From positions 1-64,000 of the forward strand of contig JBEKVM010000002.1 in assembly GCA_049513975.1 (NCBI GenBank): 64,000 bases of DNA. The letters run 5' to 3'. The DNA comes from JBEKOF01 sp049513975 (GTDB taxonomy: Bacteria; Verrucomicrobiota; Verrucomicrobiia; Limisphaerales; Palsa-1400). Positions 25,351 to 34,985 of the stretch are shown piece by piece; position 1 is the stretch's first letter, and each line of letters begins with the position of its first letter. Below the pieces are notes generated by a model. It saw only the letters and a program-made list of their open reading frames with translations, had not been told where the DNA came from and did not search any database. A program made the translations under genes and the position numbers.

Positions 25351-27240
25351 TTAAGGCCGTCGCGGCGGGCGGGGCACCACCGGGATCGGCGCGTTGGTAT
25401 TGCTCTTCACTTCGTACACCGGTAGGTTGATCTTGGCGATTTGCTCCGTTCCTATCTTGTTGACGTTCCGTTCGTAGGTCATCAGGCCGTTGACTTCGGT
25501 TTCACAATCCGTCAATTGCGTGTAGACTGCCGCCGCAAGCCCGTGCGCTTCGTAGCCCTTGAGCGCGTTGATCAAGACTTGATAATGATCGGTCAAGTCG
25601 GCCGAGTTGGTCATATTCTGGTAACCCCACGCCCCTCTTTCCACCCAAAGATGGCCAGTCAGTGGAAGGCCCAAGCCGCCAAACTCACCCAGCACCGAGG
25701 CGCGCTGTTCCTCCAACGGGTTCATCCCCGGTCCGGGATAATCGTGCCGGTCATTCACATCGCCGACACCCACGTCGGTCCACCCGCTCGCATTGTTGAC
25801 CAGGCGGGTTGGATCCATCTGCTTCGTCCATGAAACGATGCGGACCGGGTCATATTCACCCCACCCCTCGTTAAATGGCACCCACATGATGATGGAAGGA
25901 TGGTTGTAATGTGTTTCAATCTCTGCCCGGTATTCGCGCTCGAAAATCTCATAGGGGTCGTCATTGGACAGCCTCTGGCTTCCGCCCCCGCCGCCTCTGC
26001 CAGACCGTCCCCGACTCGGCATGTTGCGCGCCGGAAGGTCCATGCTGGGCATGTCCTGCCAGACGAGCAGTCCGAGCTTGTCGGCCCAGTAATACCAGCG
26101 ATCCGGCTCCACTTTGACATGCTTGCGAGCCAGGTTGAACCCCATCCTGAGTGTCTCCGCAATGTCAAACCTCAACGCTTCATCCGTCGGCGCCGTGTAG
26201 AGTCCGTCCGGCCACCAGCCCTGGTCCAGCGGCCCCATCTCGAAAAGCGCCTTGCCGTTGAGAAATATCCGGTTCAATCCCGCCTTATCCTTCTTAATCT
26301 CCACCTTCCGCATCCCAAAATAGCTGGCCACCTCGTCGGCGGCCTTGCCATCGCTCTTCAGTGTGACTTTCAGGTCATACAGGAATGGACTGCCGGGAGC
26401 CCATGGCTTGGGGCTGCGAATTTTGAGGTTGATCGCTTGGCCAAGCTTGCCTTCTTCTTTCGCAATAGTTCTTGCGCCATCCATGACTTCCACCTGCGCC
26501 GAGTCCAAAAAATGCGTTGCCAGGCCATTGACAGTGACACTGACCAAGCCGTTGTCCAGGTCCGGCGTAATTTTTAGCGACGCGATCGAAGCCTTGCCCA
26601 CCGGCTCCAGCCAAACTGTCTGCCAGATGCCGCTGATGGCCGTATAGGTAATACCCCCCGGATGAAGGTTCTGTTTTCCGTGCGGAATCGCCCCTCCGTT
26701 CGGGTCCCATACCCCCACGACAATTTCCTGGCCGGCATTGTTGTTCAATGCACCGGTGATATCTATACCGAAGGGATCATAGCCGCCCCTGTGCTCGCCC
26801 ACATTGACGCCGTTGACCCAGATTTTCGCCTGCCAGTCCACCGCGCCAAAATTCAGCAGCACATGCCGCCCTTTCCAATCGGCAGGCACTGTGAACGCGC
26901 GCCGATACCACAAGCTGTTGGTGGGGCTGAGGAATTTCTTAACGCCGGACAGGGCGGATTCCACTGGAAAAGGAACCAGTATCTGGCCGTCAAAATCGGC
27001 CGGACGCACCCCGTCCTTGGGCGCAATGGCGTAATCCCAAAGGCCGTTGAGGTTCTGCCATTCTTTGCGGGCCATCTGCGGCCGGGGATACTCCGGCAGC
27101 GCGTGGTCGGCGGAAACATCCTTGGCCCACCGGGTCATGAGTTGCCCTTCGACCGGCGCCCACGCGGCATCCAAGGACGCGGTTTGGGAAAGAGTTGCCG
27201 ACAAGGCCATCGTTACGATCAGGGTGCGGTAATTTTTCAT
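25351..27240 (-). CDS. Exported GH2 glycoside hydrolase, paralogue 3
   Basis: 629 residues, signal peptide ~1-25 (MKNYRTLIVTMALSATLSQT). GH2 sugar-binding domain (NGLWDYAIAPKDG, GRHVLLNFGAVDWQAKIWVN), Ig-like domain and TIM barrel. Proposed acid/base Glu458 (FNEGWGEYD) and nucleophile Glu519 (SVLGEFGGLGLP), 61 residues apart rather than 57. It differs from the other three: NEGWGE for NEGWGQ, GEFGG for SExGG, and a Gly/Arg-rich insert (PSRGRSGRGGGGGSQR) just before the barrel helix. The C-terminus ends in a PxPVVPRPPRRP tail. It is likely the most divergent of the four paralogues. Confidence 0.87.
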   Translation of the reverse strand: MKNYRTLIVTMALSATLSQTASLDAAWAPVEGQLMTRWAKDVSADHALPEYPRPQMARKEWQNLNGLWDYAIAPKDGVRPADFDGQILVPFPVESALSGVKKFLSPTNSLWYRRAFTVPADWKGRHVLLNFGAVDWQAKIWVNGVNVGEHRGGYDPFGIDITGALNNNAGQEIVVGVWDPNGGAIPHGKQNLHPGGITYTAISGIWQTVWLEPVGKASIASLKITPDLDNGLVSVTVNGLATHFLDSAQVEVMDGARTIAKEEGKLGQAINLKIRSPKPWAPGSPFLYDLKVTLKSDGKAADEVASYFGMRKVEIKKDKAGLNRIFLNGKALFEMGPLDQGWWPDGLYTAPTDEALRFDIAETLRMGFNLARKHVKVEPDRWYYWADKLGLLVWQDMPSMDLPARNMPSRGRSGRGGGGGSQRLSNDDPYEIFEREYRAEIETHYNHPSIIMWVPFNEGWGEYDPVRIVSWTKQMDPTRLVNNASGWTDVGVGDVNDRHDYPGPGMNPLEEQRASVLGEFGGLGLPLTGHLWVERGAWGYQNMTNSADLTDHYQVLINALKGYEAHGLAAAVYTQLTDCETEVNGLMTYERNVNKIGTEQIAKINLPVYEVKSNTNAPIPVVPRPPRRP

Positions 27241-27425
27241 TTCACAATTCTCCGTTCTTACAGTTGGGCAACACGGTGATTTTGGCCGCCGGATTCAGCA
27301 AGTCAATCTTAATTCTCAACCCGCCGGCTATTTTTGAACAATCAGCGTGGCTGTCCAGGCCGCCCGATTGAAATCAGAAGTTGTTTTTTAGACTTGTTTT
27401 CAATTCCGGAGCGCGTTTTACTTTC

Positions 27426-27670
27426 CCGATGAAGCCCGTCACAATTTGGGCACGTCCGCTTTCAGACGGCACCATCGCCGTGGGTCTGCTCAATTTCGGA
27501 GAGCAAAAAGTGAAAGTGACCGCCGAGTTTGCCCGGCTGGGACTAGGCGGCACGCAACGGGTGCGCGAGCTCTAGCAGCAAAAGACTCCAAGCTGGTGCT
27601 CCCGTTCATGGTCCGCAGCGGTCCCGGTTCATGGAGCGGTCATGCTTAAAATTGGCAACCCGAAACCAGG
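27426..27670 (+). pseudogene. C-terminal remnant of a GH27-type alpha-galactosidase
   Basis: The frame reads MKPVTIWARPLSDGTIAVGL, then LNFGEQKVKVTAEFARLGL, ending VREL and a stop at 27575. A second frame downstream gives HGAVMLKIGNPKPGKN (about 27625-27670), the usual closing strand of GH27 enzymes. The first part aligns with the C-terminal domain of the intact GH27 at 49891-51141 (EVWRKPLANGSMAIALLN, then LTVRDLWQHKDLG). The catalytic barrel is missing and a frameshift or small deletion separates the two pieces. Confidence 0.7.
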
Positions 27671-27744
27671 GAAAAATAGTGGCGCATGGCTTTCTTTCTG
27701 CCCTAACGGACGACGGTAACCAGGTTCAATATCGGATTAGCAAT

Positions 27745-28803
27745 ATGAAATGCCCTAATGCATTGACCGTGATGGCAATCACCACCGTCGCCGCCATTTT
27801 CCCCGGCTTGCTGCCAGGCGCCGACCCTGTCAGGACATGGCAGGACAAACCACTCGCAACCTATACCAATCCCGTGGGCAATCCGCCGGTTCACATGGGA
27901 GACCCCACGGCCCGGTTTTACGGGGGCAAGTATTACCTTTATGGGAGTGTCGGAAGCCCTGCCGAGGGAGGATTCCGTTACTTCGAGTCGCCCGATCTGG
28001 TGCATTGGCAGCCCAAGGCTGGCTCGGCCTGGCAGCGAATCGGCGGGGTGGAGGACATCGAATTCTATTATGGCAAGTTCTTTTTGACCTACAGCGCGAG
28101 GGTTAAGGACTCCAACAAAGGGAACCGATGCACGGGTATCGCCGTCAGTGATCATCCGGAAGGTCCTTTCACCGTATTCAATTTCCCGGTGTATGATGGC
28201 GGCTACTCGGCGATTGACAGTTTTCTCTTCATGGATGATGACGGAGCTCCCTACCTCTATTTCAGCCGTAATGGGAACATGCCGGATTTTAAGCTGGGCG
28301 GCACCCTTTATGCCGTAGCACTCACTCCAAAAGAGTTCAAGGCGGTCGGCACACCGAAGGAAATCATGACGCCGGACCAGCCGTGGGAAATGATTCTCGA
28401 GCACAACCACTGGTGCCTCGAAGGGCCAAGCGTCATCAAGCACAACGGCAAGTACTACATGACCTATTCCGCAAACGACACGTTTCGACCGGGTTACGCC
28501 ATTGGCTACGCCGTCGCGGACAAACCGCTTGGGCCGTGGGTCAAGGCCAAGGAGAACCCTATCCTGAAGGACACGCCCGAAGCTGGGATTGCCGGCCCGG
28601 GGCACAACTCCATCACGTCCTCGCCGGATGGCAGCCAGATGTTCATCGTTTATCATAGCCACGCTGACCCGAACCAGATTACGCGCGACCGTGTGGTCAA
28701 CATTGACCGGCTGGTGTTCGATGAGGCAGGGCGGCTGAAGGTCCTTGGCCCAACTCGCGCCCCGAAACCAATGCCCTCCGGCAGCCGCTCCTTGTCTGAA
28801 TAG
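27745..28803 (+). CDS. Secreted single-domain GH43 glycosidase
   Basis: 352 residues from ATG 27745; the frame is open upstream to 27631, but that part overlaps the GH27 remnant, and the signal peptide (ALTVMAITTVAAIFPGLLPG) starts here. Probable catalytic residues: base Asp53 (HMGDPTARFYGGKYYLYG), Asp158 (YSAIDSFLFMDDDG) and acid Glu226 (CLEGPSVIKHNGKYYMTY). The length fits a bare five-bladed propeller. A His/Asn-rich loop (LEHNHWCLEG) and PGHNSITSSPDGSQMFIVYH are typical of arabinan-active members. It stands alone between a gene remnant and a GH2 gene. Confidence 0.85.
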   Translation: MKCPNALTVMAITTVAAIFPGLLPGADPVRTWQDKPLATYTNPVGNPPVHMGDPTARFYGGKYYLYGSVGSPAEGGFRYFESPDLVHWQPKAGSAWQRIGGVEDIEFYYGKFFLTYSARVKDSNKGNRCTGIAVSDHPEGPFTVFNFPVYDGGYSAIDSFLFMDDDGAPYLYFSRNGNMPDFKLGGTLYAVALTPKEFKAVGTPKEIMTPDQPWEMILEHNHWCLEGPSVIKHNGKYYMTYSANDTFRPGYAIGYAVADKPLGPWVKAKENPILKDTPEAGIAGPGHNSITSSPDGSQMFIVYHSHADPNQITRDRVVNIDRLVFDEAGRLKVLGPTRAPKPMPSGSRSLSE

Positions 28804-29047
28804 CCGCACCCAAAAGGACGGCAATCTTGGCCCAGCGGCCGCCTGATCTTCGGTCAGTAATACAGCCAGCAGCACCAATATGGGCTGTTCATCGTCAGCC
28901 TGCCTGAAGGATCGGGCGCTCCTTCCCGCGCTTGTCCGGCAATGAAATCACCGCACCTCGGCCTTGGATGCGTACTGACGCAAAATCTACAGGAATTGAC
29001 CGAATTCCTCGTTCGCCCGGAGCGGGTGAGAGTCTAAACTTGCCCCC

Positions 29048-31051
29048 GTGAACAAGACTTCTCTCAAGACGCCTGCTGTCGCCGCTGCCATCGTCTTTTG
29101 CGTATTCGGGATTTATCCGGAGGGTCGTCGGGCTGGTGCGGTGGACAAACCAGTTCAAGACCAGGAATGGAAAGTTCCTCCCACTGCTCCTCTTTTGACC
29201 AAGTGGTCCAAAGAGGTGGGACCGGAGAATGCTTTACCCGAGTACCCGCGACCACAGATGGAGCGTGCCAGTTGGCAGAACCTCAACGGTCTTTGGGATT
29301 ATGCCGTCACCGGCAAAGCGGAAGAGAAAATCCCGGCAACCTACGAGGGAAAGATCCTGGTCCCCTATTGCATCGAATCGGCCCTCTCCGGTGTGATGAA
29401 GCCGTTTCTGCCCAGTGGCCGGCTCTGGTATCACCGGGCGCTGGCCATTCCAGAGACTTGGCGGGGCCAGCGCATCCTGCTGCACTTCGGCGCCGTGGAC
29501 TGGGAAACGACGGTTTATCTAAACGGCCGGAACCTCGGGGGGCACCGCGGCGGTTACGACGCGTTCACCTTCGATATCACCAAGGCCCTCACATCCGGCG
29601 CGGCGCAGGATCTGGTGGTATCGGTGCTTGATCCGAGCGATGCCTCGTGGCACTTGCATGGCAAGCAGGTGCTGCATCCCGGCGGCTGCAATTACACTGC
29701 TTGTTCGGGGATTTGGCAGACGGTCTGGATGGAACCCGTCCCGCTGACCACCAGCATTGAAACGCTTTCCGCGGTTCCAGGCCTGGAAAAGGGCGTGCTG
29801 AAATTGACCGTCACCGGAAGGATTGGCAATGAGCCGATCGAACTGCACGCCAAGGCCTTTGATGGCACAAACGAAGTGTCCTCGACCGGAGTTCCGGCGG
29901 CATTTGAGATGTGGCCCACCTTGCGCGAGAACAAGGTGAGATTCTATAAGAACACCAGTTCATGGTTCACCACCAACCTTGATCTGCCAATCAAGGATGC
30001 CAAGCTGTGGTCGCCTGAAAGTCCATTTCTTTATGACATGGTCGTTGAATTGAAGGACAAAAACGGGAACGAGGTGGATAGAGTCAAGAGTTACTTTGGC
30101 ATGCGGTCGCTTGGCAAAAGACCAGACCCCAAAGGCTTCACCCGCTTTTTGCTCAACGGTCAGCCTACCCTTATGGCTGGGGCTTTGGATCAGGGCTTCT
30201 GGCCGGATGGCATCTACACCGCCGCAACCGACGAGGCGCTCAAGCACGATGTCGAGATCGCCAAACAGGCCGGCCTGAACATTATCCGCAAGCATGTCAA
30301 GGTGGAGCCGGATCGTTTTTATTATTGGTGTGACAAGCTGGGGCTAATGGTCTTACAGGATATGCCAACCGGTGGTGAAGGTGACGCCAAAACCGATTTG
30401 CCAACGTCTCCTGAAGCCTCCGCGCAGTGCGAGTTGGAGAAACGGGCGCTGATCCAGCAGAGATGGAATCATCCCGCCATCATCGCGTGGTGCCCCTTCA
30501 ACGAAGGATGGGGCCAACACGACACGTTACGCTATGCGTCGTGGATCAAGGAACTTGATCCTTCGCGCTTGGTGGATGAAGCGAGCGGTTTTCCCTGGCA
30601 TGGCGGCGGTGACATCCAGGACAACCACGGCGGCGTCTCGGCCCCCAACCCCAACCAAATTGGGCTGGTCAGTGAAAACGGCGGCTTTGGTTTGGCCACG
30701 CCAGGCCACGATTGGCCTTGCGAGATCTGGACCTACCATTCCTACAATGCGGCCACCGATGGCGACATCGACGCCTTGGGCAGGGGCCTCAAGGGCGACA
30801 AGATGCCCAAGCTGGACGCCAAGTCGCAGGCGTGGTTTACCCGGGAAGTGGCGCGCTTGTACAGCGACCTCTGGGCACAAAAGGACAGCCGCGGCATGAC
30901 CGGCCAGTTCTTTTGCCAGCTTTACGATACAGAATCCGAGTGCGACGGCCTGGTGAGTTACGACCGCGCCGTATGGAAGGTTGACCCGGACGCCATCCGA
31001 AAAGCAGCCCGTGGCGAAGCCACCCGCCAGCCACCTGGCAATGCGCAGTAG
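29048..31051 (+). CDS. Exported GH2 glycoside hydrolase, paralogue 4
   Basis: 667 residues from a GTG start at 29048. Signal peptide ~1-30 (TPAVAAAIVFCVFGIYPEG). It is closest to paralogue 1: both have QEWK(V/I)P followed by TAPLLT(K/Q)W and a full-length match. Sugar-binding domain, Ig-like domain and TIM barrel, with proposed acid/base Glu486 (FNEGWGQHD) and nucleophile Glu543 (GLVSENGGFG). It is followed on the same strand, 55 bp later, by the GH5-like gene, and the run of plus-strand genes continues without a gap over 130 bp up to 48060. Confidence 0.88.
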   Translation: MNKTSLKTPAVAAAIVFCVFGIYPEGRRAGAVDKPVQDQEWKVPPTAPLLTKWSKEVGPENALPEYPRPQMERASWQNLNGLWDYAVTGKAEEKIPATYEGKILVPYCIESALSGVMKPFLPSGRLWYHRALAIPETWRGQRILLHFGAVDWETTVYLNGRNLGGHRGGYDAFTFDITKALTSGAAQDLVVSVLDPSDASWHLHGKQVLHPGGCNYTACSGIWQTVWMEPVPLTTSIETLSAVPGLEKGVLKLTVTGRIGNEPIELHAKAFDGTNEVSSTGVPAAFEMWPTLRENKVRFYKNTSSWFTTNLDLPIKDAKLWSPESPFLYDMVVELKDKNGNEVDRVKSYFGMRSLGKRPDPKGFTRFLLNGQPTLMAGALDQGFWPDGIYTAATDEALKHDVEIAKQAGLNIIRKHVKVEPDRFYYWCDKLGLMVLQDMPTGGEGDAKTDLPTSPEASAQCELEKRALIQQRWNHPAIIAWCPFNEGWGQHDTLRYASWIKELDPSRLVDEASGFPWHGGGDIQDNHGGVSAPNPNQIGLVSENGGFGLATPGHDWPCEIWTYHSYNAATDGDIDALGRGLKGDKMPKLDAKSQAWFTREVARLYSDLWAQKDSRGMTGQFFCQLYDTESECDGLVSYDRAVWKVDPDAIRKAARGEATRQPPGNAQ

Positions 31052-31106
31052 TTGGCAGCCCAGGCTGGCGATGGCCGGTTTTTAATCATTCAGTTTTGGG
31101 AAATAA

Positions 31107-32315
31107 ATGAAAAGACGCGAATTTTTATCTGCCGCCGCGCTGGCTGCGGGGGCATCGCTAGTTGGTGGTCTTAGACCGGCAGCGAATGCTCAGCCGCAAG
31201 GCGCTCAAAAAGAAGTGGTCCCGCCAAAGGCTCCGCCGAGTCGTCCTCCGGAAAACTCCAGAAGAAATCCTCCCCCAGTCTCTGCCGAGGAGATGGCGGA
31301 AGACAAGAAGCTGCGGGAGGCCCTGGTCAAGACGCTCTGGACTCCGGAACGCGCCTACAAATACCTGGAGCGGTTTGGGGTGATCAAGGGTTGCAATTAT
31401 GTTCCGGCCTACGCTCACAGCCACGCTCACATGTGGTTTGACTACCGCCCGGGTGAAATCAACAAAGAGCTGGACTGGGCCAGGGACATCGGAATTAACA
31501 GTGTCCGCATGTTTGTGCCTTGCTTCGAATACTTCGCCTTTCGCGACCGGCTGATGGAGCGGTGGGATGCCTTCACGGACGCGGCGGCCAAACGCGGCAT
31601 GACCGTGATGCCGACCTTCAGCTTGTCAATAATGGATCCGGAATACGACCCCAACGCGCCGGGCGCGATTAAAGAGCCAACCATCAATTTCAAATACGCC
31701 GTCCACGGCGGCCAGTGGCGCTACCCAGGAGTGGCCTCGTATCGCAAGAACTGGCCCGAGTCGAAGAACACGATCAAGGAGTTCATCCAGGGTTTTGTGG
31801 GCCGTTACGCCAAGGATGAGCGGATTGTTGCCTGGGATTTGGTCAATGAAGCTCCCAGGCGAGACCGATTTATCACCGCCTGCACCTTCCTTTGGGCTCG
31901 TGAGGCAGATCCGCTCCAGCCCCTCACCTCGTCTTGGGAGGCCATTGAAATCTCCGACGTTTACAGCTTCCACACTTACGGTCAACCCGGTCGCCCCGCC
32001 GGGGACAGCCAGGGAGGGTTCGACAAGGAACTCGAAGTGGCTCTGGCCTCGAAACGTCCGATGCTATGCACGGAGTGCATGGCGCGAACCTTGGGCAACA
32101 CACTGCCGGTCATCCTGCCGTTCTTCGCCAAGCACAAGATCGGGTGGTACGAGTGGGGGCTTTGCGCCGGCTCGGCCCAGTACCATTTCCCTTGGGGTTG
32201 GCCGGAAGGTTCGCCGCCGCCACCGATGTGGTTTCACTGTTTGCTTTATCCAGACGGGACGCCGTACCGCGCCGAGGAAATCGAATTGATCAAATTATTC
32301 AAGTGGCAAAGTTAG
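31107..32315 (+). CDS. Tat-exported clan GH-A (GH5-like) glycosidase
   Basis: 402 residues with a twin-arginine signal (MKRREFLSAAALAAGASL), a Pro/Lys-rich linker (~30-65) and a TIM barrel. Clan A pattern: the acid/base Glu248 after Asn (AWDLVNEAPRR) at the end of strand 4 and nucleophile Glu323 (PMLCTECMARTLG) at the end of strand 7. The text NSVRMFVPCFEYFAFRD and HTYGQPGRPAGDS fits GH5/GH5-like enzymes, but no subfamily can be named by eye. Neighbours are a GH2 and a glutaminase-like gene. Confidence 0.75.
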   Translation: MKRREFLSAAALAAGASLVGGLRPAANAQPQGAQKEVVPPKAPPSRPPENSRRNPPPVSAEEMAEDKKLREALVKTLWTPERAYKYLERFGVIKGCNYVPAYAHSHAHMWFDYRPGEINKELDWARDIGINSVRMFVPCFEYFAFRDRLMERWDAFTDAAAKRGMTVMPTFSLSIMDPEYDPNAPGAIKEPTINFKYAVHGGQWRYPGVASYRKNWPESKNTIKEFIQGFVGRYAKDERIVAWDLVNEAPRRDRFITACTFLWAREADPLQPLTSSWEAIEISDVYSFHTYGQPGRPAGDSQGGFDKELEVALASKRPMLCTECMARTLGNTLPVILPFFAKHKIGWYEWGLCAGSAQYHFPWGWPEGSPPPPMWFHCLLYPDGTPYRAEEIELIKLFKWQS

Positions 32316-32343
32316 ACATGACACAGCATCCAAGCTATCCTTT

Positions 32344-34917
32344 ATGAAGATGGTTCTCCCATGGCTGGTCGTCGCCTGTGGGGTGGCCAACGCCTCACCG
32401 CAAGACTTCCGTCCTCCGTCGGTTCCATTGGTGGTGCATACGCCCTATTTCAGCGTTTGGTCACCGGCCGATTCGCTGGCGAATGCCCCGACTGAGAGCT
32501 GGACCGGCGCGGCTCAACCGCTGAACAGCCTGATCCGGGTGGACGGCCACGCTTACCGGCTGATGGGGGTCGAACCGACGAAGGTTCCAGCGCTCAAGCA
32601 GATTTCCGTACAGGTATTGCCCTTGCGCACCATCGCCGAGTTCCAGAGTCAGGAAGTCAGAGTGACTATGACATTCATGACTCCGTCCTTGCTCGATGAT
32701 GTGGAAGTGTTGGCACGGCCGGTTACTTATTTGACATGGGATGTAAGTTCGGTTGACGGCAAGGCACACGAGGCGCAGTTATACTTCGACTCGAGCACCT
32801 TGCTGACGGTCAACAAACCCGACCAGTTGGTGGCGTGGAACGAAGCATCCGCCGCCGGCCTCAAGGTGCTGCGCGCTGGAAGCCAGGAGCAGCCTGTGCT
32901 CAGAAGCCACGGGGATGTCATCCGCATTGACTGGGGTTACTTTTATCTGGCCGCGCCGCAACCACAGGTTCAGCACGCAGGTTTCGGGAAAGCGTCCGCG
33001 ACAGGGACAACCTTCGCAAGAGATGGCGGTCTGCCAAGTGAGCCGCCATCCCAACCCCAGATGCCCGGCACCGACCCGATCGTGCTTGCCCTGACCTGGG
33101 ACTTGGGAAAGGTGGGGGCAAAACCCGTCCGGCGACATGTCATGCTGGCTTACGACGAAAGACGGGCGGTGCGGTATTTCACCACGGAACTGAGCCCTTA
33201 TTGGAGTCGCAACGGCGTGATGGCAGACGGCTTGCTGCAAACCGCCGAGCGCGATTACGAGAAGCTGACAAAGCGCTGTGAGGAATTCGACCGCGATCTG
33301 ATGCGGGACTTGGAAAAAGCCGGCGGCAGGCAGTACGCCACGCTTGGCGCCCTGGCCTACCGGCAGACCATTGGCATGCACGACTTGGTGGCCGACAGCA
33401 AGGGAATGCCGCTGCTTTTTAGCAAGGAGCCCAGCAGCAGCGGCAATATTGACACCGTGGACGTGATTTACCCATCCATCCCTTTATTCATGTTATTCAA
33501 CCCCGGCCTGGTTCGCGCGATGTTGGTTCCTCTTCTGGACTACTGCAACAGCCCAATCATAAAACACGACTCCTGCCCGCACGATCTGGGTATCTACCCG
33601 CACGCCACAGGATGCTGGAACGGCGATGCGGAAATCGAGATCATGCCGGTCGAGGAAACCGCTGACATGCTGATCATGTTGGCCGGGGTGGCCCAAATTG
33701 ATGGAAACGGCAAACTGGCAAACGACTATTGGCCGCTGCTAACCCGCTGGGCAGGCTACTTAAAGCGCAAAGGGTGGGACTTGGACCTGCAACTCTGCAC
33801 CGACGACTTCACCGGCCATCTGGCGCGCAACGTGAATCTTTCCATGAAGTCAATCATCGCTCTAGGTTCTTATTCGCAACTGGCCACAATGCTTGGCAAG
33901 AGAGAGGAAGGGCTTGCCTGGCGCAGAACAGCCGAGGAATTCAGCAGGAATCTCGTAAAGGCGGCCGATGTCGGCGACCACATGCTGTTGGCGCTTGGGC
34001 AACCGCAGAACACCTGGAGCCAGAAATATAACCTGGTCTGGGACAAGGTGCTCGGATTGCAGCTCTTCCCGAAAGAGATGCGTCAACGCGAGGTGGCTTG
34101 GTACCATAAGGTGATGAATCCCTATGGGTTGCCGCTGGATTCGCGCGCCACGCTGACCAAACTCGATTGGACAGTCTGGAGTGCCAGCCTGGCCGACAAT
34201 CAAGCCGGCTTCGCCACACTGATTGACCCCGCCTTTCGTCTGTTGGATCAATCGCCCCAACGTGTTCCAATGGGCGACATGCTTGAAACCCTGACCCCCA
34301 AATGGCGGGGTTTCAAGGCCCGCCCAGTCGTCGGCGGTGTCTTCATTGAGATGCTTTACGATCGGGCACTGTGGCAGAAATGGGCCAAACGGGCCCCCGC
34401 TATTCGCAACGACTGGGCGCCATTTCCCATGCGGGTTTCGGAGGATACGGTGTTGGAAAGCTCACAATTGCGTCCGCGGGAATGGCTCTACACCACCGTA
34501 GATCCTGAAGCGGACTGGACCCACGTTGAACTTGACTACAAAGTTTGGATTGGGCGCAACCGTGGCTGGCGCAAAGGGCCTGGCGGCTTCGGTCTGACGA
34601 TAAACGAAGCCGCAGGTGTGCGCTCGTCATGGGATGGCAATCCCATATGGCTGCGCAAGCCATTCGTGATTTGGAAAAAAGACATCAGGAATCTCGAATT
34701 GCATGTGCGCCACGCCGGCCCCGTCGAGGTTTACTTTAACGGAGTGCTGGCGGCCAGCCTGGCCGGCTCCAGCGGGGAAAAGTTTGAGGTGGTCCCCGCC
34801 AGCGCGGCGGCTGCGTCGGCTCTTCAACCAACAGATACTCTCAACACGCTGGCGGTGCATTGCGCCAAGTCCGAGGTGGAACCCTGCTTTGACCTCGCAA
34901 TCATCTCACGGAAATGA
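32344..34917 (+). CDS. Glutaminase-A-like (DUF5127/DUF4965/DUF1793) protein with C-terminal sandwich
   Basis: 857 residues, signal peptide ~1-18 (MKMVLPWLVVACGVANASPQ). The core (~20-690) follows the fungal glutaminase A family order: an N-terminal beta domain (RPPSVPLVVHTPYFSVWSPA), a middle part with YATLGALAYRQTIGMHDLV and IDTVDVIYPSIPLFMLFNPG, and a helical barrel with DLGIYPHATGCWNGDAEIEIM and DDFTGHLARNVNLSMKSIIA. A galactose-binding-like sandwich (~702-857, VELDYKVWIGRNRGWRKG, HVRHAGPVEVYFNG) is added. Family members are annotated as glutaminases, but in bacterial saccharolytic loci they may be glycosidases; the fold is a six-hairpin barrel, so the activity is open. Confidence 0.72.
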   Translation: MKMVLPWLVVACGVANASPQDFRPPSVPLVVHTPYFSVWSPADSLANAPTESWTGAAQPLNSLIRVDGHAYRLMGVEPTKVPALKQISVQVLPLRTIAEFQSQEVRVTMTFMTPSLLDDVEVLARPVTYLTWDVSSVDGKAHEAQLYFDSSTLLTVNKPDQLVAWNEASAAGLKVLRAGSQEQPVLRSHGDVIRIDWGYFYLAAPQPQVQHAGFGKASATGTTFARDGGLPSEPPSQPQMPGTDPIVLALTWDLGKVGAKPVRRHVMLAYDERRAVRYFTTELSPYWSRNGVMADGLLQTAERDYEKLTKRCEEFDRDLMRDLEKAGGRQYATLGALAYRQTIGMHDLVADSKGMPLLFSKEPSSSGNIDTVDVIYPSIPLFMLFNPGLVRAMLVPLLDYCNSPIIKHDSCPHDLGIYPHATGCWNGDAEIEIMPVEETADMLIMLAGVAQIDGNGKLANDYWPLLTRWAGYLKRKGWDLDLQLCTDDFTGHLARNVNLSMKSIIALGSYSQLATMLGKREEGLAWRRTAEEFSRNLVKAADVGDHMLLALGQPQNTWSQKYNLVWDKVLGLQLFPKEMRQREVAWYHKVMNPYGLPLDSRATLTKLDWTVWSASLADNQAGFATLIDPAFRLLDQSPQRVPMGDMLETLTPKWRGFKARPVVGGVFIEMLYDRALWQKWAKRAPAIRNDWAPFPMRVSEDTVLESSQLRPREWLYTTVDPEADWTHVELDYKVWIGRNRGWRKGPGGFGLTINEAAGVRSSWDGNPIWLRKPFVIWKKDIRNLELHVRHAGPVEVYFNGVLAASLAGSSGEKFEVVPASAAAASALQPTDTLNTLAVHCAKSEVEPCFDLAIISRK

Positions 34918-34985
34918 ACAGTCCAAGGAACTCCATTCCCGGGGCTTGAAGACCAAGCATGATTTAAGAAAGGAAAAACAACTAT

